DNA of 64,000 nt from DATIUV01 sp049322755. GTDB taxonomy: Bacteria; Pseudomonadota; Gammaproteobacteria; Burkholderiales; UBA6910. Below are positions 54,232-63,372 of this stretch, piece after piece. The notes below the pieces were generated by a model. It was not told the DNA's origin, searched no databases, and saw nothing but the letters and a program-made list of their open reading frames with translations. The DNA lies in contig JBMOQX010000037.1 of assembly GCA_049322755.1 (NCBI GenBank), positions 186,001-250,000 of the forward strand, read 5' to 3'. Numbering within the stretch: the stretch's first letter is position 1; each line of letters opens with the position of its first letter. Made by a program: the position numbers and the translations under genes.

Positions 54232-57147
54232 TCAGGCCTTGGAGATGCGGCAGAGCGTGGTCTTGGTCTCCTGCATCATGGTGACCGCGTCGTAGCCGTA
54301 GGTGGTCGCCGTGTTGACGGCCTCACCGCGGACGATGGGCGCCGCCCCCTGGGGATACCGGTCCAGCAGATCCTGGCCCATCCACCAGCCGGCGAAATGG
54401 AACGGCAGGAACGTGGTGCCCGGTCCGACCCGCTCGGTGACCAGCGCCTTCACCTTGAGGCGGGCCTTGGTGGGCGATTCCACCCAGACGTACTCGCCGT
54501 TGCGCACTCCCGCGTTGTTGGCGTCGCGCGGGTTCACCTCGATGAACATGTCCTGCTGCAGTTCCGCCAGCCACGGGTTGGAGCGGGTCTCGTCGCCGCC
54601 ACCCTCGTACTCCACCAGGCGCCCGCTGGTCATGATCAGCGGGTACTCCTTGGCGATGTCCTTGTTGGCCGACTGGATCGTCTTGTACAGCGTCGGCAGG
54701 CGCCAGAACATCTTGTCCTCGTGGGTGGGGTATTTCTCCACCAGGTCCGGACGGTTCGAGTAAATCGGCTCCCGGTGCTGGGGGACTCCGTCGGGGAAAT
54801 TCCAGACCACAGCCCGGGCCTTGGCATTGCCGAACGGATGACAGCCGTGCTTCATGACCACCCGCTGGATGCCGCCCGACAGGTCGGTCTTCCAGTTCTT
54901 CCCTTCCGCCTCGGCCTTCTCGGCGTCGGTCAGCTCGTCCCACCAGCCCAGCTTCTTGAGCAGAACGTGATCGAACTCGGGGTAGCCGGTGGTGATCTCG
55001 GCGCCCTTGGAGTGGGAGCCGTCCTCCGCCAGCAGGCTGACACCGTCGCGCTCGACGCCGAAATTGGCGCGGAAGTTGCCGCCGCCGTCCATGACGTGCA
55101 GGGACGTGTTGTAGAGCACCGGCGATCCCGGGTGTTTGATCTCGGCGGTGCCGTAGCACGGCCACGGCAGGCCGAAGTAGTCGCCGTCCAGAACGTAGCC
55201 GGTCTCCTTGTCGACGCCGCCCTTGGCGCGCAGCGTCTTCACGTCAAAGACGTGCATGTTGCGCATGTGGGCCTTCAGGCGCTCCGGCGATTGCCCGGTG
55301 TAGCCGATGGTCCAGGTGCCCTTGTTGATCTCCCGCAGCACGTCCTCGATCACGGGCTCGTCCCAGCCGCTCTTGTCCTTCACCACCTTGATGTTCTTGA
55401 CGAACTCCGCGCCGAACCCGAATTTCTTCGCGAACGCATACATGATGGTGTGGTCGGGCTTGGACTCGAACACCGGTTCGATCACCTTCTCGCGCCACTG
55501 GATCGAGCGGTTGGAGGCGGTTACCGAACCCACCGTTTCGAACTGGGTCGCCGCCGGCAGCAGGTACATGCCCTCCTGGCGCACCATCGCGCCCATCGCG
55601 GCGGTGGCCGACGGATAAGGATCGATCACCACCAGCAGGTCGACCTTCTTCATCGCCTCGACCATTTCCTTGCCGCGGGACTGGCTGTTGGGGGCGTGAC
55701 CCCAGAACACCACCGCGCGCAGGTTGGGATCCTGATCGATGTTCTCGTTCTTTTCCATCACCCCGTCGATCCAGCGCGACACGGTGATCCCGGGCTTGGT
55801 CATCATGGCTTCGGAAGCAAAGCGGCCCTTCAGCCACTCGTAGTCGACGCCCCACACGCGGGCCCAGTGCTTCCAGGAACCCGGCGCGATGCCGTAGTAG
55901 CCCGGCAGCGAATCCGGGTTCGGACCGACGTCGGTGGCGCCCTGCACGTTGTCATGACCGCGGTAGATGTTGGCACCGCCGCCCGAGACGCCGATGTTGC
56001 CCAGCGCCAGCTGCAGAATGCAGGACGCGCGCACCATGGCGTTACCGATGGTGTGCTGGGTCTGGCCCATGCACCAGATGATGCTGCTGGGGCGGTTCTT
56101 GGCCATGGTTTCCGCCATGAGACGGACCTGGGACTCGGGCACGCCGGTCACTTCCTCGACCGCGGCCGGCGTCCACTTGGCCAGGATCTCTTCCTTGACC
56201 TTCTCCATGCCGTAGACACGGTCGTTGATGTACTGCTTGTCTTCCCAGCCGTTCTGGAAGATGTGGTAGAGCATCCCGAACAGCAGCGGCACGTCGGTGC
56301 CGGAGCGGAAGCGCGTGTAGATGTCGGCCTTGGCCGCCGTGCGCGTGAACCGCGGATCGGCCACGATCATCTTCGACCCGGTCTCCTTCGCGTGCAGCGC
56401 ATGCAGCATCGACACCGGGTGCGCCTCGGCCGCGTTCGACCCGATGAAGAACATGCACTTGCTGTTCTGCAGGTCGTTGTACGAGTTGGTCATCGCGCCG
56501 TAACCCCAGGTGTTCGCCACGCCGGCCACGGTGGTGGAGTGGCAGATGCGCGCCTGGTGGTCACAGTTGTTGGTGCCCCACATGGAAACGAACTTGCGCA
56601 TCAGGTACGCCTGTTCGTTGTTGTGCTTGCTGGAGCCGATCCAGTAGACCGCGTCGGGACCGCTTTCCTTGCGGATCGCCAGCAGCTTGTCACCGAGCTC
56701 GTTGATCGCCTGGTCCCAGCTCATCTTCTGCCACTTGCCGCCGGTAAGCTTCATCGGATAACGCAGGCGGTGCTCCCCATGGCCGTGCTCGCGCACCGAG
56801 GAGCCCTTGGCGCAATGGGAACCCAGGTTGATCGGCGAATCGAACACCGGCTCCTGCCGGACCCACACGCCGTTCTTCACCACCGCGTCGATCGCGCAGC
56901 CCACGGAGCAGTGGGTGCAGACCGTGCGCTTCACCTCGATCGGCCCGGCGCCGGCATCCTTGGCTGCCTCCGCCTTGCCCATCATGGAGAACGGCAGCTG
57001 GGTGGCCAGGGCGCCCGCCCCCGCCGTGACCCCGGAGCGCTTCAGGAACGTCCGGCGGTCCATGGTGTTCCCCAGGAAGCCGGCAACGGACCGGCTCAGA
57101 CGGCCCGAGCGATGAACGTCGGTCGTCGATTTTCTCGTCAGCAACAT
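54232..57147 (-). CDS. fdhA: Formate dehydrogenase alpha subunit (Mo/W-bisMGD, cysteine-dependent)
   Basis: Catalytic subunit of 971 residues that oxidises formate to CO2 in the periplasm. A 29-residue leader precedes the Tat signal RRTFLKRSGVTAGAG (31-45). The [4Fe-4S] ligands are Cys77, Cys80, Cys84 and Cys112. The metal ligand is Cys202 in ARICHSTTVAGV, followed by His203, so no selenocysteine is needed. Later blocks MFFIGSNAAEAHPVSMLHAL and SSIIWCMGQTQHTIGNAMVR are typical. A GAGGAGA site precedes the ATG. Whether Mo or W is used cannot be told from sequence; both importers are nearby. Confidence 0.95.
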   Translation of the reverse strand: MLLTRKSTTDVHRSGRLSRSVAGFLGNTMDRRTFLKRSGVTAGAGALATQLPFSMMGKAEAAKDAGAGPIEVKRTVCTHCSVGCAIDAVVKNGVWVRQEPVFDSPINLGSHCAKGSSVREHGHGEHRLRYPMKLTGGKWQKMSWDQAINELGDKLLAIRKESGPDAVYWIGSSKHNNEQAYLMRKFVSMWGTNNCDHQARICHSTTVAGVANTWGYGAMTNSYNDLQNSKCMFFIGSNAAEAHPVSMLHALHAKETGSKMIVADPRFTRTAAKADIYTRFRSGTDVPLLFGMLYHIFQNGWEDKQYINDRVYGMEKVKEEILAKWTPAAVEEVTGVPESQVRLMAETMAKNRPSSIIWCMGQTQHTIGNAMVRASCILQLALGNIGVSGGGANIYRGHDNVQGATDVGPNPDSLPGYYGIAPGSWKHWARVWGVDYEWLKGRFASEAMMTKPGITVSRWIDGVMEKNENIDQDPNLRAVVFWGHAPNSQSRGKEMVEAMKKVDLLVVIDPYPSATAAMGAMVRQEGMYLLPAATQFETVGSVTASNRSIQWREKVIEPVFESKPDHTIMYAFAKKFGFGAEFVKNIKVVKDKSGWDEPVIEDVLREINKGTWTIGYTGQSPERLKAHMRNMHVFDVKTLRAKGGVDKETGYVLDGDYFGLPWPCYGTAEIKHPGSPVLYNTSLHVMDGGGNFRANFGVERDGVSLLAEDGSHSKGAEITTGYPEFDHVLLKKLGWWDELTDAEKAEAEGKNWKTDLSGGIQRVVMKHGCHPFGNAKARAVVWNFPDGVPQHREPIYSNRPDLVEKYPTHEDKMFWRLPTLYKTIQSANKDIAKEYPLIMTSGRLVEYEGGGDETRSNPWLAELQQDMFIEVNPRDANNAGVRNGEYVWVESPTKARLKVKALVTERVGPGTTFLPFHFAGWWMGQDLLDRYPQGAAPIVRGEAVNTATTYGYDAVTMMQETKTTLCRISKA

Positions 57148-57167
57148 GTCGAACTCTCCTCGTCCAG

Positions 57168-57362
57168 TTAGACCCGGGCCGTTCTGTAGTACTCGCGCAC
57201 GTGTGCGGTCTCGCGATACCCCTTGCGTTCCGGGGCGTCGGCCTTGCTCACGTCCTTCGCCTCCTTGCCGGCTCCGGTCAGCACGGCCGTCGCCGCCGCC
57301 GCGCCCCCCAACCCGAGCGCCGCCATGAACTTGCGTCTTCCGGGATTAGCTTTCGAGCTCAT
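57168..57362 (-). CDS. Formate dehydrogenase region Tat-target protein
   Basis: Protein of 64 residues. A twin-arginine signal (GRRKFMAALGLGGAAAATAV, residues 8-27) is followed by a short tail ending KGYRETAHVREYYRTARV. This matches the small 'formate dehydrogenase region TAT target' family found before FDH alpha genes. Its role is unknown; export with the alpha subunit is presumed. It lies between the chaperone and alpha genes. Confidence 0.88.
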   Translation of the reverse strand: MSSKANPGRRKFMAALGLGGAAAATAVLTGAGKEAKDVSKADAPERKGYRETAHVREYYRTARV

Positions 57363-57374
57363 GTTGCCCTCCTC

Positions 57375-57995
57375 TCAGTTACCGATCTCAAAGGATGCGG
57401 ATTCGACATCAAAAAATGCCACGGCAAAACTCCCAACGGTCTTGTAGAAGTCGGCACCCTCGGTGCTGGCCAAGGCGTTCGCGAGCTTGCGGTACCAGGG
57501 CCTGAGGTGCTTGCCAAAAAACTCCTGCTGCGATCCCAGATCGGCGCCGGAGACGATCAGCAGCCGCATGACGTCGCACAGCGCGGCGATATGGTCTTCG
57601 GGCTCGGCGGCCCGGGTCTCGCGCCGGTAACCCAGCCGCGCCAAGTCGTCCCGCAGCTCGGCCAGCGGCCGTTCATTCATGAAACCGGTCAGGTAATACG
57701 AGCCGTAAACCATGACCCGCGGACGTCCCACGCCCCAGAACAGCGCGTCGAACTCCTCGCGCAGATCCTCGTCGCTGCGCTGCGCAGCGGCGCTCCTGAG
57801 GGCCTTCCAGGCGGCGGCGAACTCCGACTCGCCGTCCTCCGGCACACCAACCTCGCCCGATCTCAGGAACTCCAACACCTGCGACGTGGGCGGCGCATAC
57901 ATCAGGCTCGAAATCAGCGCGTAGACATCGGCGCGGGCCAGATCTTCCGCTGACAGGTCAACGCTCGGCACCAGTTCCGCATTCGACGCAGCCAT
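57375..57995 (-). CDS. TorD/DmsD-family molybdoenzyme chaperone
   Basis: Cytoplasmic helical chaperone of 206 residues that binds the Tat signal of a molybdoenzyme and holds it until the cofactor is inserted. Blocks EFDALFWGVGRPRVMVYGSY, YYLTGFMNERPLAELRDDLA and PEDHIAALCDVMRLLI match the family, the last containing the conserved Glu-Asp-His. The start overlaps the polyferredoxin stop by one base (TGATG). Its client is almost certainly FdhA. Confidence 0.9.
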   Translation of the reverse strand: MAASNAELVPSVDLSAEDLARADVYALISSLMYAPPTSQVLEFLRSGEVGVPEDGESEFAAAWKALRSAAAQRSDEDLREEFDALFWGVGRPRVMVYGSYYLTGFMNERPLAELRDDLARLGYRRETRAAEPEDHIAALCDVMRLLIVSGADLGSQQEFFGKHLRPWYRKLANALASTEGADFYKTVGSFAVAFFDVESASFEIGN

Positions 57996-60079
57996 CACTT
58001 CACCTCGAAGATCGACACCGAGTTTTCGCTTTGCATCAGGTCCACCACCCGGCAATCCGCGCACATGCGCAGACGATCCAGGGAGCCGGGCGCAGCGAAC
58101 ATGCTGTGGGTGCCGAGGCGGCCCAGCATGTTCTCCACCATCTGCCTGGTCGCGAACGGCTTGCCGCATTTGACGCAATGGAAAGGTTCGGTCTCGTTGA
58201 GGACCCGCGCCTCCTTCGCCGCCTTGCCCAGCAGCAAGCGCGGCTGCAGCGCGATGGCGTCCTCGGGACAGGTGCGCGCACACAGCCCGCACTGAACGCA
58301 ATTCGCCTCGATGAACTTCAGCTGCGGCAGCTCCTTGCCGTCCAGCAAGGCCTTCTCGGGGCAGGCCCCCACGCAGGACATGCACAGGGTGCAGCGGTCC
58401 TTGTTCACGAGCAGCGTGCCATAGGGCGCCCCGGCGCCGAGGGCGATCACGTCGGCCGGCCGCGGCGCTTGCCTGGCCAAGTGATCGAAAACGAATTCCA
58501 GCGTCGTGCGCTTGTCGTTGGACAGATTGAACGCCGCCGGCGAACAGCCCTGCGCGGGGGCAAGGTTCCAGACGCCGGATTCGAGGGCGCGGAGATCCGC
58601 GCATTCGATCAATCGGAAATGGGTGCCCTTGAATCCGAGGCCCTGAACGATCTCTTCGGCGTACCCGAATTGGCGCTGCAGCGCCGCCCGGTAGGTCTCC
58701 GGTTCTTCGCCCGTGACCGCCACCACGATCTGGGATGCGCCCAGCGCGAACGCCCCGAGCACGGTATCGAGCCCGATCGAGGCAACATGAAACGTTTCGA
58801 CAGGAATGACCCGGGCCGGCAACCCCGGCCCCTGGCGCCCCAGGCGCGCCAGCAGGTCCCGACCTTTGCCGGCATCATGGAACAGCAGGCAGGCGTCCTT
58901 GCCGCCGGCTCGCGCGTAGGTGGAAAGCAGGGTCTTCAAACGGCTCCCGGCATCGGAAACGCGGGGGTAGGCGTACGCCATCGCGCCGGACGGACATACC
59001 GTGGCACAGCCGCCGCATCCCATGCACAGGTGCGGCTCGACCTTGACGTAATCGCCATCCTCCTCGATCGCCGCCGTGGAACAGACGTCGATGCATTGCC
59101 TGCACCCGGTTATTTTCGATCTGCCATGGGCACAGATGTTTTCCTTATAAGCGAAAAACTTGGGCTTATCAAACCGGCCCACCAGCCGGTTCAGTTGCTG
59201 CGCCGCGAGGGCCTGGTCGAGGGGATCGCGGCCGGGCGCGAGGTAGCCCTGGGGCGGCTGCGGCATCCGGAAATACGGCCCGTCCCGCAGGTCCAGGATC
59301 AGGTCGAAGCTCTCGCTGCGGCTGCGGTTGCCACGGTCAAAATCGATGGCGCGAATATCGCCGCACGCTGCCACGCACTGGCGATGCGCCTTGCAGCGAT
59401 CGAGGTCGATCTGATAGCCGAAATCGATGGCGTTCTCGGGGCAGGCGCGAATGCAGGCGTTGCAACGGGTGCATACCTCGAGGTCGATGGGGTTCTGCTG
59501 TTCCCACGCAACCTCGAACGCGCCGAGATACCCGCTGATGCGGGTGACGGACCCGGAAAACACCGGAAAGCGGCGTTCGGACGGCAACTCGGCCATCCCC
59601 CCCTGGCCGCTCACGAGCACACTGACGTCCAACTGGCCGGCAAGCCGCTCCGCCCAGCCGAGGGCGGCACCCGCCTGGCCGATGATCAGCAGCCGGCCGC
59701 CGGACTCATAGCCCACCGCGGTCGTCGGTTCCGGCTCAGGCAGCCGCGCAGCGGCGATCAGCGCCGCGATCTTGGGGTTGGCATTTGCGCCCTCCCGGGA
59801 CCAGCCGGCCATCTCGCGGATGTTCACGAAGCGGACCGGGACGTCCGCGGCCACGCTGTCGCGGACTTCCGAGAACAGGGCCGCTTCCTGGGTGCAACCC
59901 ACCAGGACGTCATCGCCCGCCCGCAGAGCCGCCTCAAACTCGCCCAGTTGACGGCGACACAGCTCGTGCCGCACCGGCAGCGACATGTCCAACTGGAGCG
60001 CCTTGGCCAATACACCCCCATCCAGGGCCATCGTCCGGTTGCAATCGCAAACCTGGATGGTCTTATCTTTTCCTGTCAT
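57995..60079 (-). CDS. Polyferredoxin-like 4Fe-4S protein of the fdh region
   Basis: Large cytoplasmic iron-sulfur protein of 694 residues. CysX2CysX2CysX3Cys-type groups occur in CTRCNACIRACPENAIDFG, CKAHRQCVAACGD, CMGCGGCATVCPSG, CTLCMSCVGACPEKALLDG and CVQCGLCARTCPEDAI, with extra pairs near the C terminus (HCVKCGK, RMCADC). The N-terminal half includes a Rossmann-like stretch GGRLLIIGQAGAALG. Such proteins accompany this FDH type; a role in electron supply for maturation or in an alternative electron route is possible. It is followed by the TorD gene. The 113 bases upstream hold no gene. Confidence 0.85.
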   Translation of the reverse strand: MTGKDKTIQVCDCNRTMALDGGVLAKALQLDMSLPVRHELCRRQLGEFEAALRAGDDVLVGCTQEAALFSEVRDSVAADVPVRFVNIREMAGWSREGANANPKIAALIAAARLPEPEPTTAVGYESGGRLLIIGQAGAALGWAERLAGQLDVSVLVSGQGGMAELPSERRFPVFSGSVTRISGYLGAFEVAWEQQNPIDLEVCTRCNACIRACPENAIDFGYQIDLDRCKAHRQCVAACGDIRAIDFDRGNRSRSESFDLILDLRDGPYFRMPQPPQGYLAPGRDPLDQALAAQQLNRLVGRFDKPKFFAYKENICAHGRSKITGCRQCIDVCSTAAIEEDGDYVKVEPHLCMGCGGCATVCPSGAMAYAYPRVSDAGSRLKTLLSTYARAGGKDACLLFHDAGKGRDLLARLGRQGPGLPARVIPVETFHVASIGLDTVLGAFALGASQIVVAVTGEEPETYRAALQRQFGYAEEIVQGLGFKGTHFRLIECADLRALESGVWNLAPAQGCSPAAFNLSNDKRTTLEFVFDHLARQAPRPADVIALGAGAPYGTLLVNKDRCTLCMSCVGACPEKALLDGKELPQLKFIEANCVQCGLCARTCPEDAIALQPRLLLGKAAKEARVLNETEPFHCVKCGKPFATRQMVENMLGRLGTHSMFAAPGSLDRLRMCADCRVVDLMQSENSVSIFEVK

Positions 60080-60192
60080 TTCAGGATGCTATGCATTTGG
60101 CGTCGACATACCTGCGAATATCATTAAACCCTTGAGCAATCCGCAAGCCGGAAAAACCGGGAAATGAACGACAAATTCGGAACAATATGGAA

Positions 60193-60825
60193 TCAGGCCG
60201 GCGTCCCTTCGCCGTCGATCCGGTCGTTCGTTGAGCCCGCATCCACCCCGGGGACCCCGTCACCATCCTTCCCGCGCTCCAGGTCAGCTTGCGCCAAGTC
60301 CTGCTCCGGTCCCGGCGTCTGGCCGCCGGGTGCGGCGTCGGCCGCCTGCTCGGACAACCGAGCGGGCGGGCTTTCGGCGGCCACTTCAGGCGCGACGGAC
60401 TCGCCCGCTTTCTTGGGCGCAGTGCGGACCAGATGCTCCACGGTGTGGGTGAGCGAAGCCAGCACGTCCGGCTCGATGGCCTCAAACTTGGAGTAGTCGT
60501 CGATGTAGATGTCGAGTCCGTCCATCACGTTGAAGTGGGGGTCGCTGAAGAGCTTCTTGATCGCGGTGCGCCGGAGCACCTGCTCCACCTTGGGATGCAT
60601 GAACGGCGCGAAGTCCGAATCCGGAGTCAGCGAGTCCAGCGCCGGAAGGTCTGGCGCAGCATCCCGCGCGGGCGGCAACGGCTGCTGCGGGGCGGCATCC
60701 TCGGTGCGCGCCTCCCGCTTCAGGCGCGCCCAGCGCGCGACGAAGGTCTCGTCCGCAGAACGTGTCTCGGCGGGCGGCCCTTCACGGCGCGTCGCGCCCG
60801 TTTCAGGTTTCTCGACTTTTGCCAT
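60193..60825 (-). CDS. DUF3306 protein of the fdh operon
   Basis: Protein of 210 residues. The conserved core ALDSLTPDSDFAPFMHPKVE, RRTAIKKLFSDPHFNVMDGL and DIYIDDYSKFEAI is the DUF3306 signature; both termini are low-complexity and charged. No signal peptide or membrane segment. It overlaps the DUF3305 gene by 23 bases. The pair is found with formate dehydrogenase genes in many beta- and gammaproteobacteria; function is not established. Confidence 0.88.
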   Translation of the reverse strand: MAKVEKPETGATRREGPPAETRSADETFVARWARLKREARTEDAAPQQPLPPARDAAPDLPALDSLTPDSDFAPFMHPKVEQVLRRTAIKKLFSDPHFNVMDGLDIYIDDYSKFEAIEPDVLASLTHTVEHLVRTAPKKAGESVAPEVAAESPPARLSEQAADAAPGGQTPGPEQDLAQADLERGKDGDGVPGVDAGSTNDRIDGEGTPA

Positions 60826-61291
60826 CCTGTCCCAGCTTCGATGAAGCGTAACGGCCGCCCTTGCGGCGCTTGATCTCGGGACGATAATGGGTTTCGACGA
60901 ACTCGCCCACCCAGCGAACGATCTCCGGCGGCATGGGCACCCCGTCCACCTGCTCGCTGGCGTCCATCCAACGTGCCGCTTCGCCGTAGCTCAGCGTGAC
61001 AAACGCGGGCTTTGCTTCGTCGTCTTCCATGCGCCACATAACAAACACCCGCGGCTCGGTAGTGGACACGTTGAGCCAGTAATTTTCCGCCTCATCCCGA
61101 TGAAGCTCCAGGAGAAAACCCGGATGGAGGATCCGGCGCCGCTCGCCATCCTCGAAAATGATCCGCGCCGGAGAGCCTGGCTCGGAGGCGTCCTCGACGA
61201 CGCCGATGGCCTGCCATCGCCCGGAAACCCAGCGGTTGTCCAGGTGCAACCATTCCATGACGACGGCGACGGGTAGAGACGGAGTGTCCAC
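60803..61291 (-). CDS. DUF3305 protein of the fdh operon
   Basis: Protein of 162 residues. The core PVAVVMEWLHLDNRWVSGRW, FLLELHRDEAENYWLNVSTT and VFVMWRMEDDEAKPAFVTLS is typical of DUF3305. The C terminus is basic. Soluble, no signal peptide. It is the first gene of the minus-strand fdh operon and is divergent from moaA. The 194-base intergenic region contains a sigma-54 promoter for moaA; I see no clear promoter for the fdh direction. Confidence 0.88.
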   Translation of the reverse strand: MDTPSLPVAVVMEWLHLDNRWVSGRWQAIGVVEDASEPGSPARIIFEDGERRRILHPGFLLELHRDEAENYWLNVSTTEPRVFVMWRMEDDEAKPAFVTLSYGEAARWMDASEQVDGVPMPPEIVRWVGEFVETHYRPEIKRRKGGRYASSKLGQDGKSRET

Positions 61292-61424
61292 GGCTGCTAA
61301 ATGAGTTAGATTATGAAACGTCGACCAAATATACGGCTAGAGTGTCGAATCCGGTAGGTCCTTTTGCTCACTGCATCGGCCCGGAGCTTTGGGGAGATTT
61401 TTCCCGGCGATTCGGGCAGCGTAC

Positions 61425-61440
61425 CGGAACACGGGTTGCT
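61425..61440 (+). promoter_or_regulatory. Sigma-54 (-24/-12) promoter for moaA-fdhD-mobA
   Basis: CGGAACA-CGGG-TTGCT has the invariant GG and GC separated by exactly 10 bases. It matches the consensus TGGCACG-N4-TTGCW at 9 of 12 defined positions, with a perfect -12 element. It lies 45 bases before the moaA ATG. An NtrC-type activator is encoded at 40790-42196. Confidence 0.65.
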
Positions 61441-61485
61441 TTTCCCGACTGAATTAGTAAAGAATTACACCCAAGAGGCCAAGGG

Positions 61486-62493
61486 ATGGATCAGACGACC
61501 CCACCGCGCGAAGCGCTGGTCGACAAGTTCGGCCGCACCGTTTCCTACATCCGGCTGTCGGTCACCGACCGCTGCGATTTCCGCTGCACCTACTGCATGG
61601 CGGAGGAGATGACGTTTTTGCCGCGCGCCGAAGTCCTTTCCCTGGAAGAGTGCCTGCGCCTCGCCCGGGTGTTCGTCGGCCTCGGCGTGTCCAAGATCCG
61701 CATCACCGGCGGCGAGCCGCTGGTGCGCAAGAACGTGCTCTGGCTGTTCCAGCAACTGGGCCAGCTGGAGGGTCTGCGGGAACTGGTGCTCACCACCAAC
61801 GGCTCCCAGCTGGAGCGCTTCGCGCAACCGCTGGTGGAAGCCGGCGTGCGTCGCGTCAATGTCAGTGTGGACAGCCTGGATCCGGAGAAATTCAGGCGCA
61901 TCACGCGCGTCGGCGACCTGAACAAGGTGCTGCGCGGTATCGCCGCGGCCAAGGCGGCCGGGTTCTCCAGCGTCAAGCTCAACACCGTGATGATCAACGG
62001 CGTCAACGACGGCGAGTTCGTGGACCTGGTGCAGTACGCGGTGGACCACGAGCTGGATATCGCCTTCATCGAGGAGATGCCGCTGGGCGACATCGGGCAC
62101 TCGCGGGCGGGCACCTATTACAGTTCCGACGACGCCCTCGCGCGCCTCGGCGAGCGCTTCGAACTGGTGTCCAGCACCGAAACCACCGGCGGGCCGGCGC
62201 GCTATTGGCGCATCCCGGGCACCCGCACCAAGGTGGGCTTCATCTCGCCCCACTCCCACAACTTCTGCGGCAGCTGCAATCGCGTGCGCATCACCTGTCG
62301 CGGCGAGCTTTATCCCTGCCTGGGACAAAATGACGCCGCCGACTTGCTGCCGATCCTGCGCGCCCACGGCGACGACGCGCCGCTGCGCCAGGCCATTGTC
62401 GACACCATGGGCATCAAGCCGCGGGGTCACGACTTCAATCTGTTCCAGGACAAGCCCAAGGTGGTGCGCTTCATGTCGGTCACCGGGGGCTGA
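61486..62493 (+). CDS. moaA: GTP 3',8-cyclase
   Basis: Radical SAM enzyme of 335 residues that starts molybdopterin synthesis by converting GTP to 3',8-cyclo-GTP. The SAM cluster ligands are Cys30, Cys34 and Cys37 in DRCDFRCTYC. The second cluster is in FCGSCNRVRITCRGELYPCL. The protein ends in the required Gly-Gly (FMSVTGG). AAGAGG lies upstream. It is the first gene of moaA-fdhD-mobA behind a sigma-54 promoter. Confidence 0.96.
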   Translation: MDQTTPPREALVDKFGRTVSYIRLSVTDRCDFRCTYCMAEEMTFLPRAEVLSLEECLRLARVFVGLGVSKIRITGGEPLVRKNVLWLFQQLGQLEGLRELVLTTNGSQLERFAQPLVEAGVRRVNVSVDSLDPEKFRRITRVGDLNKVLRGIAAAKAAGFSSVKLNTVMINGVNDGEFVDLVQYAVDHELDIAFIEEMPLGDIGHSRAGTYYSSDDALARLGERFELVSSTETTGGPARYWRIPGTRTKVGFISPHSHNFCGSCNRVRITCRGELYPCLGQNDAADLLPILRAHGDDAPLRQAIVDTMGIKPRGHDFNLFQDKPKVVRFMSVTGG

Positions 62494-62499
62494 ACCGCA

Positions 62500-63327
62500 G
62501 TGGACGCGCCCTACCGTCCCAAGCTGACCAACGCCGCCCGCCCTGCCACCTTCCCGGTGGCGGCCATCAACGAGCGCGGCGAGGAGCAGGAAACCCACAT
62601 CGCCGGCGAGCACCCCCTCACGCTCTACGTCGACAAGCGTGAAATCGTCACGCTGATGACGCTGGGCGGGGCACCCGAGGCGCTCGCCATCGGTTACCTG
62701 CGCAACCAGCGGTTGCTGCGCAGCATTGAGGAGATCGTCGCAGTCCAGGTGGACTGGGACGTGGAGGCGGTGGCGGTGACCACCCGCGACGGCCTCGAAG
62801 GCCTGGACGCGAAGATGGAAAAGCGCACCGTGACGACGGGCTGCGGCCAGGGCACGGTGTTCGGCGACCTGATGGACGAGATCGACCGGATCGAGCTGCC
62901 GCGGGACGTCACGCTGGACGAAGACACCCTCTACCGCCTGCTGGACAACGTGCGCCGGCACGAGTCGATCTACAAGCAGGCGGGCGCGGTGCACGGCTGC
63001 GCGCTGGCCCAGGGCGCCGAGATCCTCATGTTCGTCGAGGACGTCGGCCGCCACAACGCGGTGGACGCCATCGCCGGCCAGATGTGGCTGGATCGCCTGG
63101 ACGGCGCGGACAAGATCTTCTACACCACCGGCCGCCTCACCTCCGAGATGGTGATCAAGTGCGCGCAGATGGGGATCCCGTTCCTGGTTTCACGCTCGGG
63201 CCTGACCCAGATGGGGCACCGGGTCGCGGAGAAAGTCGGCCTCACCATGATCGGCCGGGCCACCGGCAAGCATTACCTGCTGTTCACCGGCCGCGAGCGC
63301 TTCGTGCGCGGCGCGGCACCGGCCTAA
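62500..63327 (+). CDS. fdhD: Formate dehydrogenase accessory sulfurtransferase FdhD
   Basis: Protein of 275 residues that transfers sulfur from a cysteine desulfurase to the bis-MGD cofactor of formate dehydrogenase. Family blocks are GGAPEALAIGYLRNQRLL, EDVGRHNAVDAIAGQMWLD, and TTGRLTSEMVIKCAQMGIPF. The sulfur-carrier region reads TTGCGQGTVF (Cys115), with Gly where E. coli FdhD has the second cysteine of its CxxC. It starts at GTG 6 bases after moaA and serves the FDH encoded 5 kb away. Confidence 0.94.
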   Translation: MDAPYRPKLTNAARPATFPVAAINERGEEQETHIAGEHPLTLYVDKREIVTLMTLGGAPEALAIGYLRNQRLLRSIEEIVAVQVDWDVEAVAVTTRDGLEGLDAKMEKRTVTTGCGQGTVFGDLMDEIDRIELPRDVTLDEDTLYRLLDNVRRHESIYKQAGAVHGCALAQGAEILMFVEDVGRHNAVDAIAGQMWLDRLDGADKIFYTTGRLTSEMVIKCAQMGIPFLVSRSGLTQMGHRVAEKVGLTMIGRATGKHYLLFTGRERFVRGAAPA

Positions 63328-63372
63328 GGACCGCGCCGCCGGGCCGCGCCCGCTCGGTTTTCTCGGATCGCC

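Noticed and set aside
54229..57171. Plus-strand open frame of 980 codons opposite fdhA
   Set aside because: Antisense shadow of a gene with all expected FDH motifs; the translation has no recognisable domain.
61292..61424. Molybdenum-cofactor riboswitch in the moaA leader
   Set aside because: I could not fold or match the conserved Moco motif here, and the likely sigma-54 start leaves a leader of only about 35 bases. A covariance-model search would settle it.
61465..63054. Minus-strand open frame of 529 codons opposite moaA and fdhD
   Set aside because: Antisense to two clear genes; His/Val/Asp-rich shadow translation.
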